The notes below the pieces were generated by a model. The model was not told where the DNA came from. It was given only the letters and a program-made list of their open reading frames with translations, and made no database searches. This document shows, piece after piece, positions 16,865 to 26,138 of a stretch of DNA of 64,000 nt. The position numbers were made by a program, and so were the translations under genes. How positions within the stretch are numbered: the stretch's first letter is position 1; each line of letters starts with the position of its first letter. The stretch comes from Sorangium sp051521495 (GTDB taxonomy: Bacteria; Myxococcota_A; Polyangia; Polyangiales; Polyangiaceae): assembly GCF_051521495.1 (NCBI RefSeq), contig NZ_CP150355.1, positions 186,001-250,000 on the forward strand. Direction: 5' to 3'.

Positions 16865-17680
16865 AAGCAGCAAGAGCCCGCGACGGCGGACGACGAGCCC
16901 GCTCCGAAACGCAAGCGGGACGGCTATCGCGCCATCGACAAGCCGCGCGGGCTCATGGAGGACCAGTCCCTGAACGGTCTACAGACGGTGCCCGGCAACA
17001 ACAAGGTCGTTCATCACGGGCTGATCGCCATCGATCCGGAGCGGGCGATCGCGAACCTGGCCGGCCCCGACGGGAGCTTTCCGTGTGGCGACGGCGAGGA
17101 GCCGGCGGGCTCGGACCTGGAGGCGCTCCCGATGCTCACCGCCTGGGCTCCCGGCACCGACCCGGTCGATCTGCCCGACGGGATGGGTCAGCTGATCCCG
17201 AAGGGGTCGCTCCTCCTGAGGCAGATCCATTATCACCCCGCCGGCACGACGGCCGACCCAGACCTGACGCGCATCCAGCTCAGGCTCACGAAAGAGAAGC
17301 CGAAGTACGGCTTCTTGTAGCACCTGATCGGCAACTTCGAAGAGCCGGTCAACGAGCATGGCTTCGGGCTGCTACCGGGACCGGGCGACAAGAGCGGCGT
17401 CGACTTCCTCGTCCCCGCGGACAGCAAGGAGCACGTGGAGACGGAGCAGTTCACGCGCTCGTACTCGTACGACGCGCCCATCGAGTCGCTCCCGACGCTC
17501 GAGCCGGGCGATGTGCTCCAGATCCGGTGCACGTACAACCGCTCGACGGAGAACCCGTACGTGGTCAGAGCCTTCAAGGAGGCTCCTATGAGCTCGACGA
17601 TCGACGTGGCTTACGGCGAGGGGAGCACGTTCGACGAGATGTGCATCGCCGGGCTCTCGCTCGTGTACCCGATGCCTTGA
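16865..17680 (+). pseudogene. PHM-like copper type II monooxygenase, broken by an in-frame stop
   Basis: One frame encodes the C-terminal two copper-site regions of a peptidylglycine-monooxygenase-like protein: VVHHGLIAI (His-His), IHYHPAG (His-x-His) and a late DEMCIAG (Met ligand). A TAG at 17318-17320, between YGFL and HLIGNF, interrupts it and the same frame continues to 17680. The N-terminal signal and any cytochrome-like domain are missing upstream. In intact relatives the protein is an exported oxidase-type enzyme. A single base change from a Tyr codon would explain the stop. Confidence 0.75.
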
Positions 17681-17740
17681 CGGGAGCAGGAGCGGCGGCG
17701 GAGGTGGGGGCGGGAACGGAGGCGCGAGCAGGTCCCGAGT

Positions 17741-19498
17741 TCAGCTCGTCACTTGCGGACCACGCCCTCTTCGGCCGCGCCGGAGCCCCAGGGACGCCGC
17801 GAGCAGTGCCGTCAGCGCGAGGGCATTTCCGGACGGAGCGCGACGCGCCGAGCGACAGCTACAACCGCCTTCGTCGCCCGCTTCCCCGTCGGAGGTCCCC
17901 CCAGACGTCTGGGCGGGCGGGGTTGGATCTGGAGGAGCCCCACCCGTACCAACCGTGGACCCTCCGCCGGAGCCGGAGCTCGCGCCGGAGCCGGAGCTCG
18001 CGCCGGAGCCGGAGCTCACGCCGGAGCCGGTGCCGACTCCACCGCCATTGCCGTCGCCACCCCCGCTCGCGCTGCCACCCGTGCCGCCCCCGCCGGCTGC
18101 CTCGCCCCCGATGGGCGAGAATTGCCAGGAGTTCATGTTGAAGAGGTTCGACCCGCCACCGGTGAAGACGAGATAGAGATCGTGCACTCCTGTGGCGCTG
18201 TCGACCGCACACGACACGTCGCTCCACTTCTGCCAGCCCCCCGTTGCCCCGACCGCGCAGGTGCCCACGAGCTTGCCGTCGCGCGCATCCAGGCGGAGCT
18301 CGATGCTGCCCCCCTCCGCGCCGCTCGCGACGCGCGCGCTGAAGCTCTCCGCCCCTTCGCCGAAGTCGACCCCGCGGAGGCGCACCCAGTCTCCGTTGTT
18401 GATCAACGAGAGGTCCATCCCGCCCTCCTCGCAGCGCTCGGTCTCGATACCGCTCTGCGCGTTGAAGGTCTCGGCTTCGACGCGCGCGTAGGGGTCGAGG
18501 TTCTTGACCTGCTTGAGCCCGTCCGTCGTGTAGGTCACTGGCACGATCGACCCGTCCTCCTTGTAGGTGAACGACTCGATCCCGAGGTTCCGGCGATAGC
18601 CCGGGGGCTCGCCGGCGTCGTTGGCGACGGAGCGATTGTGGTAGGCGTGGTACCAGGAGCCGCCGAACTCGAAGATTGCCGCGTGGTTGTTGTTGTTGTT
18701 GTTCTTCGGCGGCTGGGGCCCCACCGTGCCGCGGTGGGTGAAGCCGGAGGTGGGGCTCGAGCTCGTGAGGTAGTCGATCCGCATGCCGTTCGCGGGGTTC
18801 GTCGAGTACGACAGATAGTAAACGCCGTTCCGCTTGTGCATCCACGAGGCCTCGAAGAAGTACGGGACCGTGATCGTGGAGGCCGAGCCCGAGACGCTCA
18901 CCATGTCGCTGTTCAGCTTGATGACGCGCGCGTTCTGCTCGCCGTTGCCGCCGAAGTAGAGGTACGCCTGGCCGTCGTCATCGATGAAGACCCCCGGATC
19001 GAAGAGCCAGATGTTCTGGCCCGAGGCGCCGGGGGTGCTCGAGGTGATCAGGGCGCTGCCCTTCGCGTCTCTGAACGGTCCGGTCGGGCTGTCGCTCTTG
19101 GCGACGCCGATACCTGATCCGTTGTTGGCGAAGTACATGTAGATGTTGCCGTTGCGCTCCACGAGCGAGGGGGCCCACGTGTTGGCCGCCCAGGAGGCGT
19201 CGCGGGGCACGCGGATCACTTCCCCGTGGTCGGTCCAGTTCTTCAGGTCGCTGCTCGAGATGGCCACGAACGAGGCCATCTTGTAGCCGTCGTCCGAGCC
19301 GTCCTGTTTGACGTTGTCGTCGTCGTTCGAGGCGTAGAGGTAGACCCGCCCGTCGTGCACCAGCGAGGCCGGGTCGGCGAGGTAGCGGTGCGAGGCGATG
19401 GGGTAGTCGGCCAGCGCGGAAGAGCTCGCGAAGAGCCCGGCCAGGACGAGCGCGCCCCCGCACCAAGCCGCTCTCGCCGATGTTCGTGAGGAATGCAT
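17741..19498 (-). CDS. Secreted GH43 glycosidase with CBM6-like domain and MYXO-CTERM-like anchor
   Basis: A 585-residue exported glycosidase. A signal peptide ends near SSALA; the GH43 five-blade domain follows, with likely base Asp in HRYLADPAS, modulating Asp in IWLFDPGVF and acid Glu in YFFEASWMHK, the pattern of arabinofuranohydrolase/xylosidase enzymes. A CBM6-like module (RVEAETFNAQSGIE to LFNMNSWQF) should bind xylan or arabinan. A Gly/Ser/Thr linker with 18-bp DNA repeats leads to CSC, a hydrophobic stretch and a basic tail, matching a myxosortase-type MYXO-CTERM signal. A GTG two codons upstream is an alternative start. A LacI-type promoter lies about 280 bases upstream. Confidence 0.9.
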   Translation of the reverse strand: MHSSRTSARAAWCGGALVLAGLFASSSALADYPIASHRYLADPASLVHDGRVYLYASNDDDNVKQDGSDDGYKMASFVAISSSDLKNWTDHGEVIRVPRDASWAANTWAPSLVERNGNIYMYFANNGSGIGVAKSDSPTGPFRDAKGSALITSSTPGASGQNIWLFDPGVFIDDDGQAYLYFGGNGEQNARVIKLNSDMVSVSGSASTITVPYFFEASWMHKRNGVYYLSYSTNPANGMRIDYLTSSSPTSGFTHRGTVGPQPPKNNNNNNHAAIFEFGGSWYHAYHNRSVANDAGEPPGYRRNLGIESFTYKEDGSIVPVTYTTDGLKQVKNLDPYARVEAETFNAQSGIETERCEEGGMDLSLINNGDWVRLRGVDFGEGAESFSARVASGAEGGSIELRLDARDGKLVGTCAVGATGGWQKWSDVSCAVDSATGVHDLYLVFTGGGSNLFNMNSWQFSPIGGEAAGGGGTGGSASGGGDGNGGGVGTGSGVSSGSGASSGSGASSGSGGGSTVGTGGAPPDPTPPAQTSGGTSDGEAGDEGGCSCRSARRAPSGNALALTALLAASLGLRRGRRGRGPQVTS

Positions 19499-19778
19499 GT
19501 TCACCTGATCGGTTGGGGTCCGGAGCAGTTGATCACGGCCGTCCGGGCGGCCGACGCCGATTCCTTCGTGTACGGACAAAGCTCGCTGAAGACCGTCCCT
19601 CCGATGTCGCGGTCCGAGGTGCCGCTCGACAGCGGGCGAGCAGCGGCGCGCCGCTCCGCCGCTCGCGGCGCGCACCGCCGCGCGAACAGCAATGGTGCCG
19701 AGCTCGATCGGATGGACGAACGCCGGGGTGCGCATGACGACGCACCCAGGATGAAGCAAGAGGAGACGACCCGGGCCG

Positions 19779-19807
19779 ATTGTGAGCGTTCACAACGATG
19801 GTGTCAA
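19779..19807 (-). promoter_or_regulatory. Promoter with overlapping LacI-type operator for the GH43 gene
   Basis: On the minus strand TTGACA (19807-19802) is followed by exactly 17 bases and CACAAT (19784-19779). The dyad TTGTGA-GCGT-TCACAA at 19780-19795 covers the -10 and most of the spacer, the classic place for a repressor. It leads into the GH43 gene with a leader of about 270 bases. No LacI-family gene is in the window. Confidence 0.65.
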
Positions 19808-19945
19808 TTCCAATCGACCGGCCAGTGGATGCCCTCCAGCCCTAGAAAGGGCGGGGCAGGCGGGGGTTCCTCTGGAGCGCGGCGTCAAATCCGGAGCGCG
19901 GCGTCAAGAGGAGCGGGCGCGACGCGCAGGCTTGACTTCCGGATG

Positions 19946-19957
19946 GTGAACGTTCAC
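19946..19957. promoter_or_regulatory. Second LacI-type operator
   Basis: GTGAACGTTCAC is a perfect 12-bp palindrome with the central CG typical of LacI/GalR operators, 164 bp from the first site and in the same half-site language (GTGAnCGTTCAC). Two sites at this distance could support a repression loop. The rest of 19499-20176 has no supported gene. Confidence 0.6.
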
Positions 19958-20176
19958 AAGTTCCGGACCGATCGCTCGCGCGTCCGCGCGGTCGTGGTGC
20001 AACCCGTCAGCCCCGAGAGAGCGGGACTGGCCCTGACCGTTCGGGAGGCGGCGGCGCCGCCGTGACAGGCCCGCGGGGGCCGGTCATCACGCCGTCACGG
20101 CGATGACCAGGAGAGCGCCGGGGTGACAGCGCCGCCCGCGCGCGGGCGGCGCACCCGGCCGGTGTTTGGCCGGCGT

Positions 20177-20833
20177 TCAGCCCTTCTTGCGCGGCGCCTT
20201 GAGCGAGAGCTTCAGCAGCACGTCGTCGCGGATCAGATCGTCCTGCTTGCCCGGATAGACGATGCCGAAGTCCTTGCGGTTGATCGCGAACTCGGCGCTC
20301 CCCGAGACGGCATCGGCGCCCTCGGTGATGGTGGCGGGGAAGGTGATGGTCTTCTTCACGCCGTGCAGATCGAGCTCGCCGGTGACGGTGTGCGTCGCGC
20401 CGTTCTCGCCGCCGCTCTTGATCTGCGTCGAGGTGAACGTCGCCTTCGGGTACTTTTCGACGTCGAAGAAGTCCGGCGACTTGAGGTGGCCGTCGAGCTT
20501 CTCGGCGTCGGTCTTCACCGACGAGGCGTCGGCCTCGATGGTGAGCTTGCCACCCTCGGCCTTGCCGCCCGCCAGCGTGATCGAGCCCGAGATCTTCTCG
20601 AACTTGCCCTCGTGCTTGCCCGTGACCTTCGAGCCGACGAAGCCGACGGTCGAGGCGGCCGCGTCGAGGGGCAGCGTCTCGACGGGGCCCGTGGGCGCGG
20701 CGGCCTGGGTCTGCGCGGGCGCAGCGGTCGAGATGGTCGCCTTGGGCTTGTCCTTGGTCGGGTCCTCGCACCCCGCGAGCGAGAGCAAGAGAGCGGCGGG
20801 GAGGGCGATGCGAGCGAAACGGGCGGTGATCAT
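20177..20833 (-). CDS. YceI-family lipoprotein
   Basis: A 218-residue exported lipid-binding protein. I prefer the start at 20833 because AAGGAGA lies about 10 bases upstream; an ATG nine bases further out would sit on the site itself. The signal peptide ends LLLSLAGC. After a Pro/Ala linker the YceI barrel shows STVGFVGSKVTGKHEGKF, SSVKTDAEKLDGHLKSPDFF and FPATITEGADAV. Family members bind polyisoprenoid or amphiphilic ligands in a hydrophobic barrel; the actual ligand is unknown. No partner such as a cytochrome b561 gene adjoins it. Confidence 0.9.
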   Translation of the reverse strand: MITARFARIALPAALLLSLAGCEDPTKDKPKATISTAAPAQTQAAAPTGPVETLPLDAAASTVGFVGSKVTGKHEGKFEKISGSITLAGGKAEGGKLTIEADASSVKTDAEKLDGHLKSPDFFDVEKYPKATFTSTQIKSGGENGATHTVTGELDLHGVKKTITFPATITEGADAVSGSAEFAINRKDFGIVYPGKQDDLIRDDVLLKLSLKAPRKKG

Positions 20834-20981
20834 GAGAGACATTCTCCTTAACGCGGGGCGCAACTTCGTGCGCTACGGGCTCATCCGTGTCGTTCGGCTC
20901 GCTGCGGCGTACTTTCGCACGCCTCGCTCGCCTGCCTGGCGGCTGAGCCCGTATCCCACGAATCTGCACCCCCTCTTAACG

Positions 20982-21926
20982 TCAGCCAAACTGCACAGAA
21001 CGTTTGGTGAACGAGCCATAGGTGAGCCCCGTGATGGGGAACTGCACCGGCTCGCTCACGTCGATCGACGCCCCCATGGCGGCGACGACCGGCACGAAAT
21101 GCTCGTGGGTCGGGAGCGCCATCCGCACTCCCGGCGCGCGGCCGCGGTAATCGAGCAGCGCGTCCACGTCCCGGCGCGAGAGGACGTCGGCGCACCACGC
21201 GTCGAACTCCGTGGCCCAGGGCTGCGGAACCGCATCCCCGCGCCAGTCTGCCGCGCGGAGGTTATGGGTCAAGAAACCGCTGCCCACGATCAACACCCCC
21301 TCATCGCGCAGCGGCGCGAGCGCTCGCCCCATCGCGAGGAGCGGCGCTGGAGAGAGCGTCGGTAAAGAGAGCTGGAGCACGGGGATGTCCGCGCCCGGGT
21401 ACATGCAGAGGAGCGGCACATAGGCGCCGTGATCGAGCCCGCGGCGCGGATCCTCGGCGACCGGCCCGAGCGGGCCGAGCAGCGCCCGGACGCGCCGCGC
21501 GAGCGCGGGCGCACCGGGCGCCGGGTATTTCACGCGATAATACTTCTCGGGGAAGTTGTAGAAGTCGTAGACGAGGGGCACGGTCTCGGTGGCGCCGAGC
21601 GTGACCGGCGCGTCCACCCAGTGGGCCGAGAGCATGAGAATGGCGCTGGGGCGCGGCACCGCCTGCGCCCAGGCGCCGAGCTCGGCGACCCACGCGCGAT
21701 CGTCGAGCAGGAAGGGAGAGCCGTGCGCGAGGAACAGGGCCGGCATGCGCCCCTCGCGCGCCTCTTGTCGGGTGTTGGACATCGAACCTCTCTCGGCCGC
21801 GGTGGACGTGGCGCCGGGCGCCGGGGCTGGGCCGGACGCCGTCGACGTGGAGCGACCGCAGGCGCCCGCGAGGGGTACGGCCCCGCCCGCGGCAAGCAAG
21901 AGCCTGAGTGCGGCCCGGCGATCCAT
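20982..21926 (-). CDS. LigB/DODA-type extradiol dioxygenase
   Basis: A 314-residue protein whose core matches the 4,5-DOPA-extradiol-dioxygenase (YgiD) group: LFLAHGSP, LSAHWVD, DHGAYVPLL, GSGFLTHNL and PTHEHFVP supply the metal His ligands. It opens catechol-type rings. The long form begins with twin arginine and a lipobox-like LAGAC, suggesting export; an internal ATG at 21782 with GAGAGGTTCG before it would give a cytosolic enzyme, so both forms are possible. It is divergent from a LysR gene 45 bp away, the usual arrangement for a regulator and its target. Confidence 0.88.
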   Translation of the reverse strand: MDRRAALRLLLAAGGAVPLAGACGRSTSTASGPAPAPGATSTAAERGSMSNTRQEAREGRMPALFLAHGSPFLLDDRAWVAELGAWAQAVPRPSAILMLSAHWVDAPVTLGATETVPLVYDFYNFPEKYYRVKYPAPGAPALARRVRALLGPLGPVAEDPRRGLDHGAYVPLLCMYPGADIPVLQLSLPTLSPAPLLAMGRALAPLRDEGVLIVGSGFLTHNLRAADWRGDAVPQPWATEFDAWCADVLSRRDVDALLDYRGRAPGVRMALPTHEHFVPVVAAMGASIDVSEPVQFPITGLTYGSFTKRSVQFG

Positions 21927-21971
21927 GAGCCCACCCTAGGTCGTTTCCGGTAGTGGTACAATGACAGGACA

Positions 21972-22931
21972 ATGAAACGCCAGGTTGCGAAAGCGGAAAC
22001 TGTCGACGCGGATCTGGCCGATCTGAGGGCCTTCTGCCTGGTGGTCGACCTCGGGTCGATCACGGCGGCCGCGAAGACGCTGGGCGAGACGAAGGGCAGC
22101 GTCAGCCGCCGCATCACCCGCCTGGAGCACGCGCTCGGGGTGGATCTGCTCCGCCGAAGCCCGCGGCTCGTGCAGGCGACCGAGGACGGCCTCGCCTACC
22201 GGCTGCGCGTCGGTCGGGCGATCGAGCTCTTGGAGGACGCGAACGTGGCGGTGCAGCAGGCGCGCTCGAGGCCGCGCGGGCACCTGCGGGTGACGGCGCC
22301 GTTCGATCTCGGGCTGAGCATCCTCGCGCCGCTCTCGGCCGGCTTCGCGGAGCGCTTCCCCGAGATCTCGCTGGAGCTGCTCCTCACCGAGGCGCTGCTC
22401 GACTTCGACGCCCACCAGGTCGACGTGGCCTTGCGCGCGACAGCGAGCCTGCCGGACTCGTCGCTCATCGCCCACAAGCTGCAGCACATCGAGGTCGGGT
22501 TGTTCGCGGCGCCCTCGTACCTCCGCAAGCACGGGGCCGTGCGCCGGCCCGAGGACCTCGGGGGGCACCGGCTGCTCCTCGCCCAGACCGCGCGCGGGCA
22601 TGCGACGATCGCGCTCTCGGCGCGCGACGGCCGCGAGCGCGCGGAGCTCCGGGTGCGCGCGGCGATCTCCGCCTCGGATTTCTCGTTCTGCCGCGAGGTC
22701 GCGCTGGCCGGGGGCGGGATCGCGCTGGTCCCCGCGATCAACGTGCGGAGCGACCTCGACGCGAAGCGGCTCGTGCCCGTGCTCAAGGACTATGCGATCC
22801 ACGGCGCCGCCTCGCTGTACCTCGTCCACCCGGGGACGCGCTTCCTGCCGTCCAAGATCCGCGCCTTCCGCGACTACCTGCTCGGCGCGTTCGGCGTCCA
22901 GGGACGGCGCGAGGCCCCCGCAGCGCGGTAG
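21972..22931 (+). CDS. LysR-family regulator
   Basis: A 319-residue regulator with an N-terminal winged helix (DLRAFCLVVDLGSITAAAKT, then GSVSRRITRLEHALG) and a C-terminal substrate-binding domain (HLRVTAPFDLGLSILAPL). It most likely controls the divergent dioxygenase gene and itself from the 45-bp gap, where TACAAT at 21957 could be its -10 with a very short leader. The effector is probably an aromatic compound; this is inferred from the neighbour. Confidence 0.92.
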   Translation: MKRQVAKAETVDADLADLRAFCLVVDLGSITAAAKTLGETKGSVSRRITRLEHALGVDLLRRSPRLVQATEDGLAYRLRVGRAIELLEDANVAVQQARSRPRGHLRVTAPFDLGLSILAPLSAGFAERFPEISLELLLTEALLDFDAHQVDVALRATASLPDSSLIAHKLQHIEVGLFAAPSYLRKHGAVRRPEDLGGHRLLLAQTARGHATIALSARDGRERAELRVRAAISASDFSFCREVALAGGGIALVPAINVRSDLDAKRLVPVLKDYAIHGAASLYLVHPGTRFLPSKIRAFRDYLLGAFGVQGRREAPAAR

Positions 22932-23368
22932 CAGGCCGCCTCCGCCGCCGCGATAGCGGGCCCCGCCGCCGCGCGGCAGCGGCCCCCGTCGCCGCGATAG
23001 CGGGCCGCCTCCGCCGCGGTCGCGCCCGCCGGACGCAGGCAGGCCGTGCTCGCGCCGGAGCAGCGGATCACCACCGGCTGTTGCTGGGGAAGCAGCGCGG
23101 CCGTGGCCCGGCCGCCCCGTCGCTGGCGGACGCCGCGCGACCGCGGGCGCGGGCCGCTGGATGGCGCCGTCCAGGGGCGAGGGGCGCGGCGGCATGCGCG
23201 TTGCTGTTCACCGCGAGACGCTCCCGAGGACGGGCCGCGAGCGATCGGCTCGGCGAAGGCCCATCTCGGCGTCTCCCGAGCGCTCCCCCTCCGCCGCTGG
23301 CTGGGCGGCGGGGCGGCGCCTGGGCAGAAGCGAAACGGCACCGCTTCCAGCCGCGCACCGAGGTCCAT
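22932..23368. other. GC-rich gap with degenerate repeats
   Basis: CCGCGATAGCGGGCC-type units recur three times between 22936 and 23020. The frame of the following gene stays open back to 23081, but that stretch is Arg/Ala/Pro-rich and carries no start signal; I treat it as untranslated. Confidence 0.5.
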
Positions 23369-24469
23369 CTGCGCACGCTCATCGACAAGGCACGTTCTCT
23401 CTCGACGTTCGCGGCGCTCGCGGCGGTCGCTGCGGTGATCGCCGCGTCCGGGTGCAAGCGAGAGGGCGAGGCGAGCGCCGCTTCCCGGCTCGCCCTGGAC
23501 GCGCCGATCCCGGCGGAGATCCCGCGCGAGGCGCGGCTCAGCATCGGTGATCCGACGGTGCAGAAGCAACTCCAGCTCTCCGGCGACATCGACAGGCTGC
23601 CGTTCCGCGTCGACTGGCAGAACATCAGCGGAGGACCGCAGACCATCGAGGCGTTCCGCGCCGGCGTCCTCGACGCGGGCGCGGTCGGCGATACGCCGCC
23701 CATCCACGCCACCTTCACCGGGCTCGACGTGAAGATCGTCACGGTGCAGGTCCGGGACAGGCCCATCTACGAGCTGGCCACCGCGCCGGGCGTGCGGCTC
23801 GCGTCCGTTCACGATCTCCGCGGCAAGAAGATCGCCTATTCGCCGGGGCAGGCGCAGGGCGCGCTCGTCCTGCGCGCGCTGAAGAAGGCCGGGCTGTCGC
23901 AAAAGGACGTCACGCTCGTCCAGCTCAGCAGCACCGAGTTCAAGGAGGCGCTCACGAGCCGCCAGGTCGACGTCGCGCCGCTGTCGGGCGTCACCCTGCT
24001 GCGCTACCTCAACGAGTACCGCGCCGAGGGCGCCTCGTCGATCACGCACGAGGTCCGCGACAACCTCGGCTTCCTTTACGTGCGCGCGGAGGCGCTCAAG
24101 GACGCTCACAAGGCGGCCGCGCTGGTCGACTACGCCAGGTGGCGGGCCAGGGCCCAGCTGTGGGCCTACGCGCACCCGGAGGCCTGGATCGAGGCGTATT
24201 ACGTCAAGGATCAGGGCCTCTCGGCCAGGGAAGGGCGCTTTCTCTTCGAGGCCGCCGGCAAGCCGCAGTACCCGGGCGACTGGACCGAGGCGATCGCGCT
24301 GACGCAGGAGACCGCCGACCTGCTCGCCGAGGCCTCCGGCCAGAAGCGCTTCGAGGCCGGGACGATCTTCGACCTCCGGTTCCAGACGATCGGAGCGGAG
24401 GTGGCCGGCGCCGCCCAGGGCGCCGGACCGACGGATCGGCCGGCGACGGCCGAGAGGAGCACTCCATGA
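23369..24469 (+). CDS. Sulfonate/nitrate-type ABC substrate-binding lipoprotein
   Basis: About 366 residues, delivering an organosulfur or related ligand to the permease downstream. A good lipoprotein signal (charged start, hydrophobic core, AASGC) begins near 23369, where only a CTG start is available after AGG; the frame is open to an ATG at 23081 but those extra 96 residues do not look translated. The NMT1/SsuA-type fold shows DPTVQKQLQLSG, GAVGDTPPIHATFTG, VHDLRGKKIAYSPGQAQG and VDVAPLSGVTLLRYL. The stop overlaps the permease ATG by four bases. First gene of a four-gene sulfur-acquisition operon. Confidence 0.85.
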   Translation: MRTLIDKARSLSTFAALAAVAAVIAASGCKREGEASAASRLALDAPIPAEIPREARLSIGDPTVQKQLQLSGDIDRLPFRVDWQNISGGPQTIEAFRAGVLDAGAVGDTPPIHATFTGLDVKIVTVQVRDRPIYELATAPGVRLASVHDLRGKKIAYSPGQAQGALVLRALKKAGLSQKDVTLVQLSSTEFKEALTSRQVDVAPLSGVTLLRYLNEYRAEGASSITHEVRDNLGFLYVRAEALKDAHKAAALVDYARWRARAQLWAYAHPEAWIEAYYVKDQGLSAREGRFLFEAAGKPQYPGDWTEAIALTQETADLLAEASGQKRFEAGTIFDLRFQTIGAEVAGAAQGAGPTDRPATAERSTP

Positions 24470-25374
24470 CGACCGCACTGCCCACGAGCCCCGCCTCGTC
24501 GCGCCTCGCCAGCTTCCCGGATCTCACCGCGACCGCGGACGTCTCCGCGCCGCCGTCCGGCACCCCGACCGGTCGCCGCGTATCCGGCCGCCGTCTGCGG
24601 CGCCGCCTGGGCCCGGGGCGGCGCATCCCGTACGGCCTCGCGCTCGGTCCGGCGCTGCTGCTCGCGGTCTGGGCCGTCGCCTCGGCGACAGGCGCGCTGG
24701 ACGCGCGCGTGCTCTCCGCGCCGTGGACCGTGGTGACCACGGCCCACGAGCTGATCGCCGACGGGCGGCTGCTGTCGAACCTGCTCACGTCGGCGCAGCG
24801 GGCCTTCCTCGGGCTCGCCCTCGGGGCCGGCCTGGGCACGGTCCTGGCGCTCCTTGCCGGGCTTACACGCGTGGGCGAGGCCCTCGTGGACGGGCCGGTG
24901 CAGATCAAGCGCGCGATCCCGACGCTGGCGCTCATCCCGCTGCTGATCCTCTGGTTCGGCATCGGTGAGCAGATGAAAGTGCTCACGATCGCGCTCGGCG
25001 TCGTCATCCCTGTCTACGTCCACACGCACGCGGCGCTGCGCACCATCGACGCGCGCTACGTGGAGCTGGCCGAGACGGTCCGCCTGACGAGGTGGCAGTT
25101 CGTCCGGAAGGTGGCGTTGCCGGGGGCGCTGCCGGGCTTTCTGATGGGCCTCAGGCTGGCGGTGACCGGCGCGTGGCTGGCGCTCGTCGTGGTCGAGCAG
25201 ATCAACGCCACGAGCGGTATCGGCTACATGATGTCGCTGGCGCGCTCGTACGGGCAGACAGAGATCATCCTGCTCGGCCTCGTCGTCTACGGGCTGTTCG
25301 GGCTGGCCTCCGACTCGGCCGTGCGGCTCATCGAGCGAAAGGCCCTGTCATGGCGCCGCATCCTGGCCGGCTGA
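24466..25374 (+). CDS. ABC transporter permease (SsuC-like)
   Basis: A 302-residue inner-membrane permease. A Pro/Arg-rich cytosolic N terminus of about 55 residues precedes around six helices; the coupling EAA-type loop reads VELAETVRLTRWQFVRKVALPGALP. AGGAG precedes the ATG at 24466, which overlaps the previous stop. It overlaps the ATPase gene by 25 bases. With the neighbours it forms an SsuABC-type importer; substrate class (alkanesulfonate or similar) is inferred from the monooxygenase in the operon. Confidence 0.92.
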   Translation: MTTALPTSPASSRLASFPDLTATADVSAPPSGTPTGRRVSGRRLRRRLGPGRRIPYGLALGPALLLAVWAVASATGALDARVLSAPWTVVTTAHELIADGRLLSNLLTSAQRAFLGLALGAGLGTVLALLAGLTRVGEALVDGPVQIKRAIPTLALIPLLILWFGIGEQMKVLTIALGVVIPVYVHTHAALRTIDARYVELAETVRLTRWQFVRKVALPGALPGFLMGLRLAVTGAWLALVVVEQINATSGIGYMMSLARSYGQTEIILLGLVVYGLFGLASDSAVRLIERKALSWRRILAG

Positions 25375-26138
25375 CCGCGGCCCCGCCGACGGTGCGGATC
25401 CGCGGTCTGACCCGCCGCTTCGGCGCCCGCGTGGTCCTCGACGGGGTCGATCTCGCGATCGAGCGGGGCGAGTTCGTCGCGCTGCTCGGCCGCAGCGGAT
25501 CGGGCAAGAGCACGCTGCTGCGGGCGATCGCCGAGCTGGACGACGACGTGACCGGCTCGGGCGAGCTGCACGTGCCCGACAACCGAGCTGTCGTGTTCCA
25601 GGACACGCGGCTCCTGCCCTGGGCGCGGGTGATCGACAACGTGATCCTGGGGCTCGACGTGCCAGAGGCCCGGCAGCGCGGCCTGGCCGCGCTCGCGGAG
25701 GTGGGGCTCGCCGGGCGGGAGCGCGCGTGGCCCGTCGAGCTGTCCGGCGGCGAGCAGCAGCGGGTGGCGCTGGCGCGGTCGCTGGTGCGCGATCCGGAGC
25801 TCGTGCTGGCCGACGAGCCGTTCGGCGCGCTCGACGCGCTGACCCGCGCGCGCATGCACGACCTCCTGCGCGAGCTGTGCGCGCGGCACCGCCCCGCCGT
25901 GCTGCTGGTCACCCACGACGTCGACGAGGCGATCGCGCTCGCCGACCGGGTGCTGGTGCTCGAGGGCGGCCGCATCGCCGAGGAGCGGCGGATCGAGCTG
26001 TCGGCGCCGCGCCCGCTCCGGGATCCGCGGTTCCTCGCCCACCGCGAGTCGCTGCTCTCGGCGCTGGGCGTCGCGCCGACCGCGGCCGCCGCCCGAGATC
26101 CTGACTCGAACCCTGAACTGGAACGGAGTTCCCCGTGA
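25350..26138 (+). CDS. ABC transporter ATP-binding protein (SsuB-like)
   Basis: A 262-residue ATPase that powers the importer. Walker A GRSGSGKST, Q-loop VFQDTRLLPW, signature LSGGEQQR, Walker B LVLADEPFGALD and H-loop VTHDVDEA are all canonical and match the nitrate/sulfonate/taurine subfamily. The start lies inside the permease 3' end and the stop overlaps the monooxygenase GTG by four bases, showing tight coupling. Confidence 0.95.
   Translation: MAPHPGRLTAAPPTVRIRGLTRRFGARVVLDGVDLAIERGEFVALLGRSGSGKSTLLRAIAELDDDVTGSGELHVPDNRAVVFQDTRLLPWARVIDNVILGLDVPEARQRGLAALAEVGLAGRERAWPVELSGGEQQRVALARSLVRDPELVLADEPFGALDALTRARMHDLLRELCARHRPAVLLVTHDVDEAIALADRVLVLEGGRIAEERRIELSAPRPLRDPRFLAHRESLLSALGVAPTAAAARDPDSNPELERSSP

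Noticed and set aside
16642..18141. Plus-strand Arg-rich frame over the PHM relic and GH43 3' end
   Set aside because: It shows no motif, while the PHM-like and GH43 motifs lie in other frames.
19932..19960. TTGACT on the plus strand as a promoter near the second LacI-type operator
   Set aside because: No acceptable -10 at 16-18 bp and no plus-strand gene downstream.
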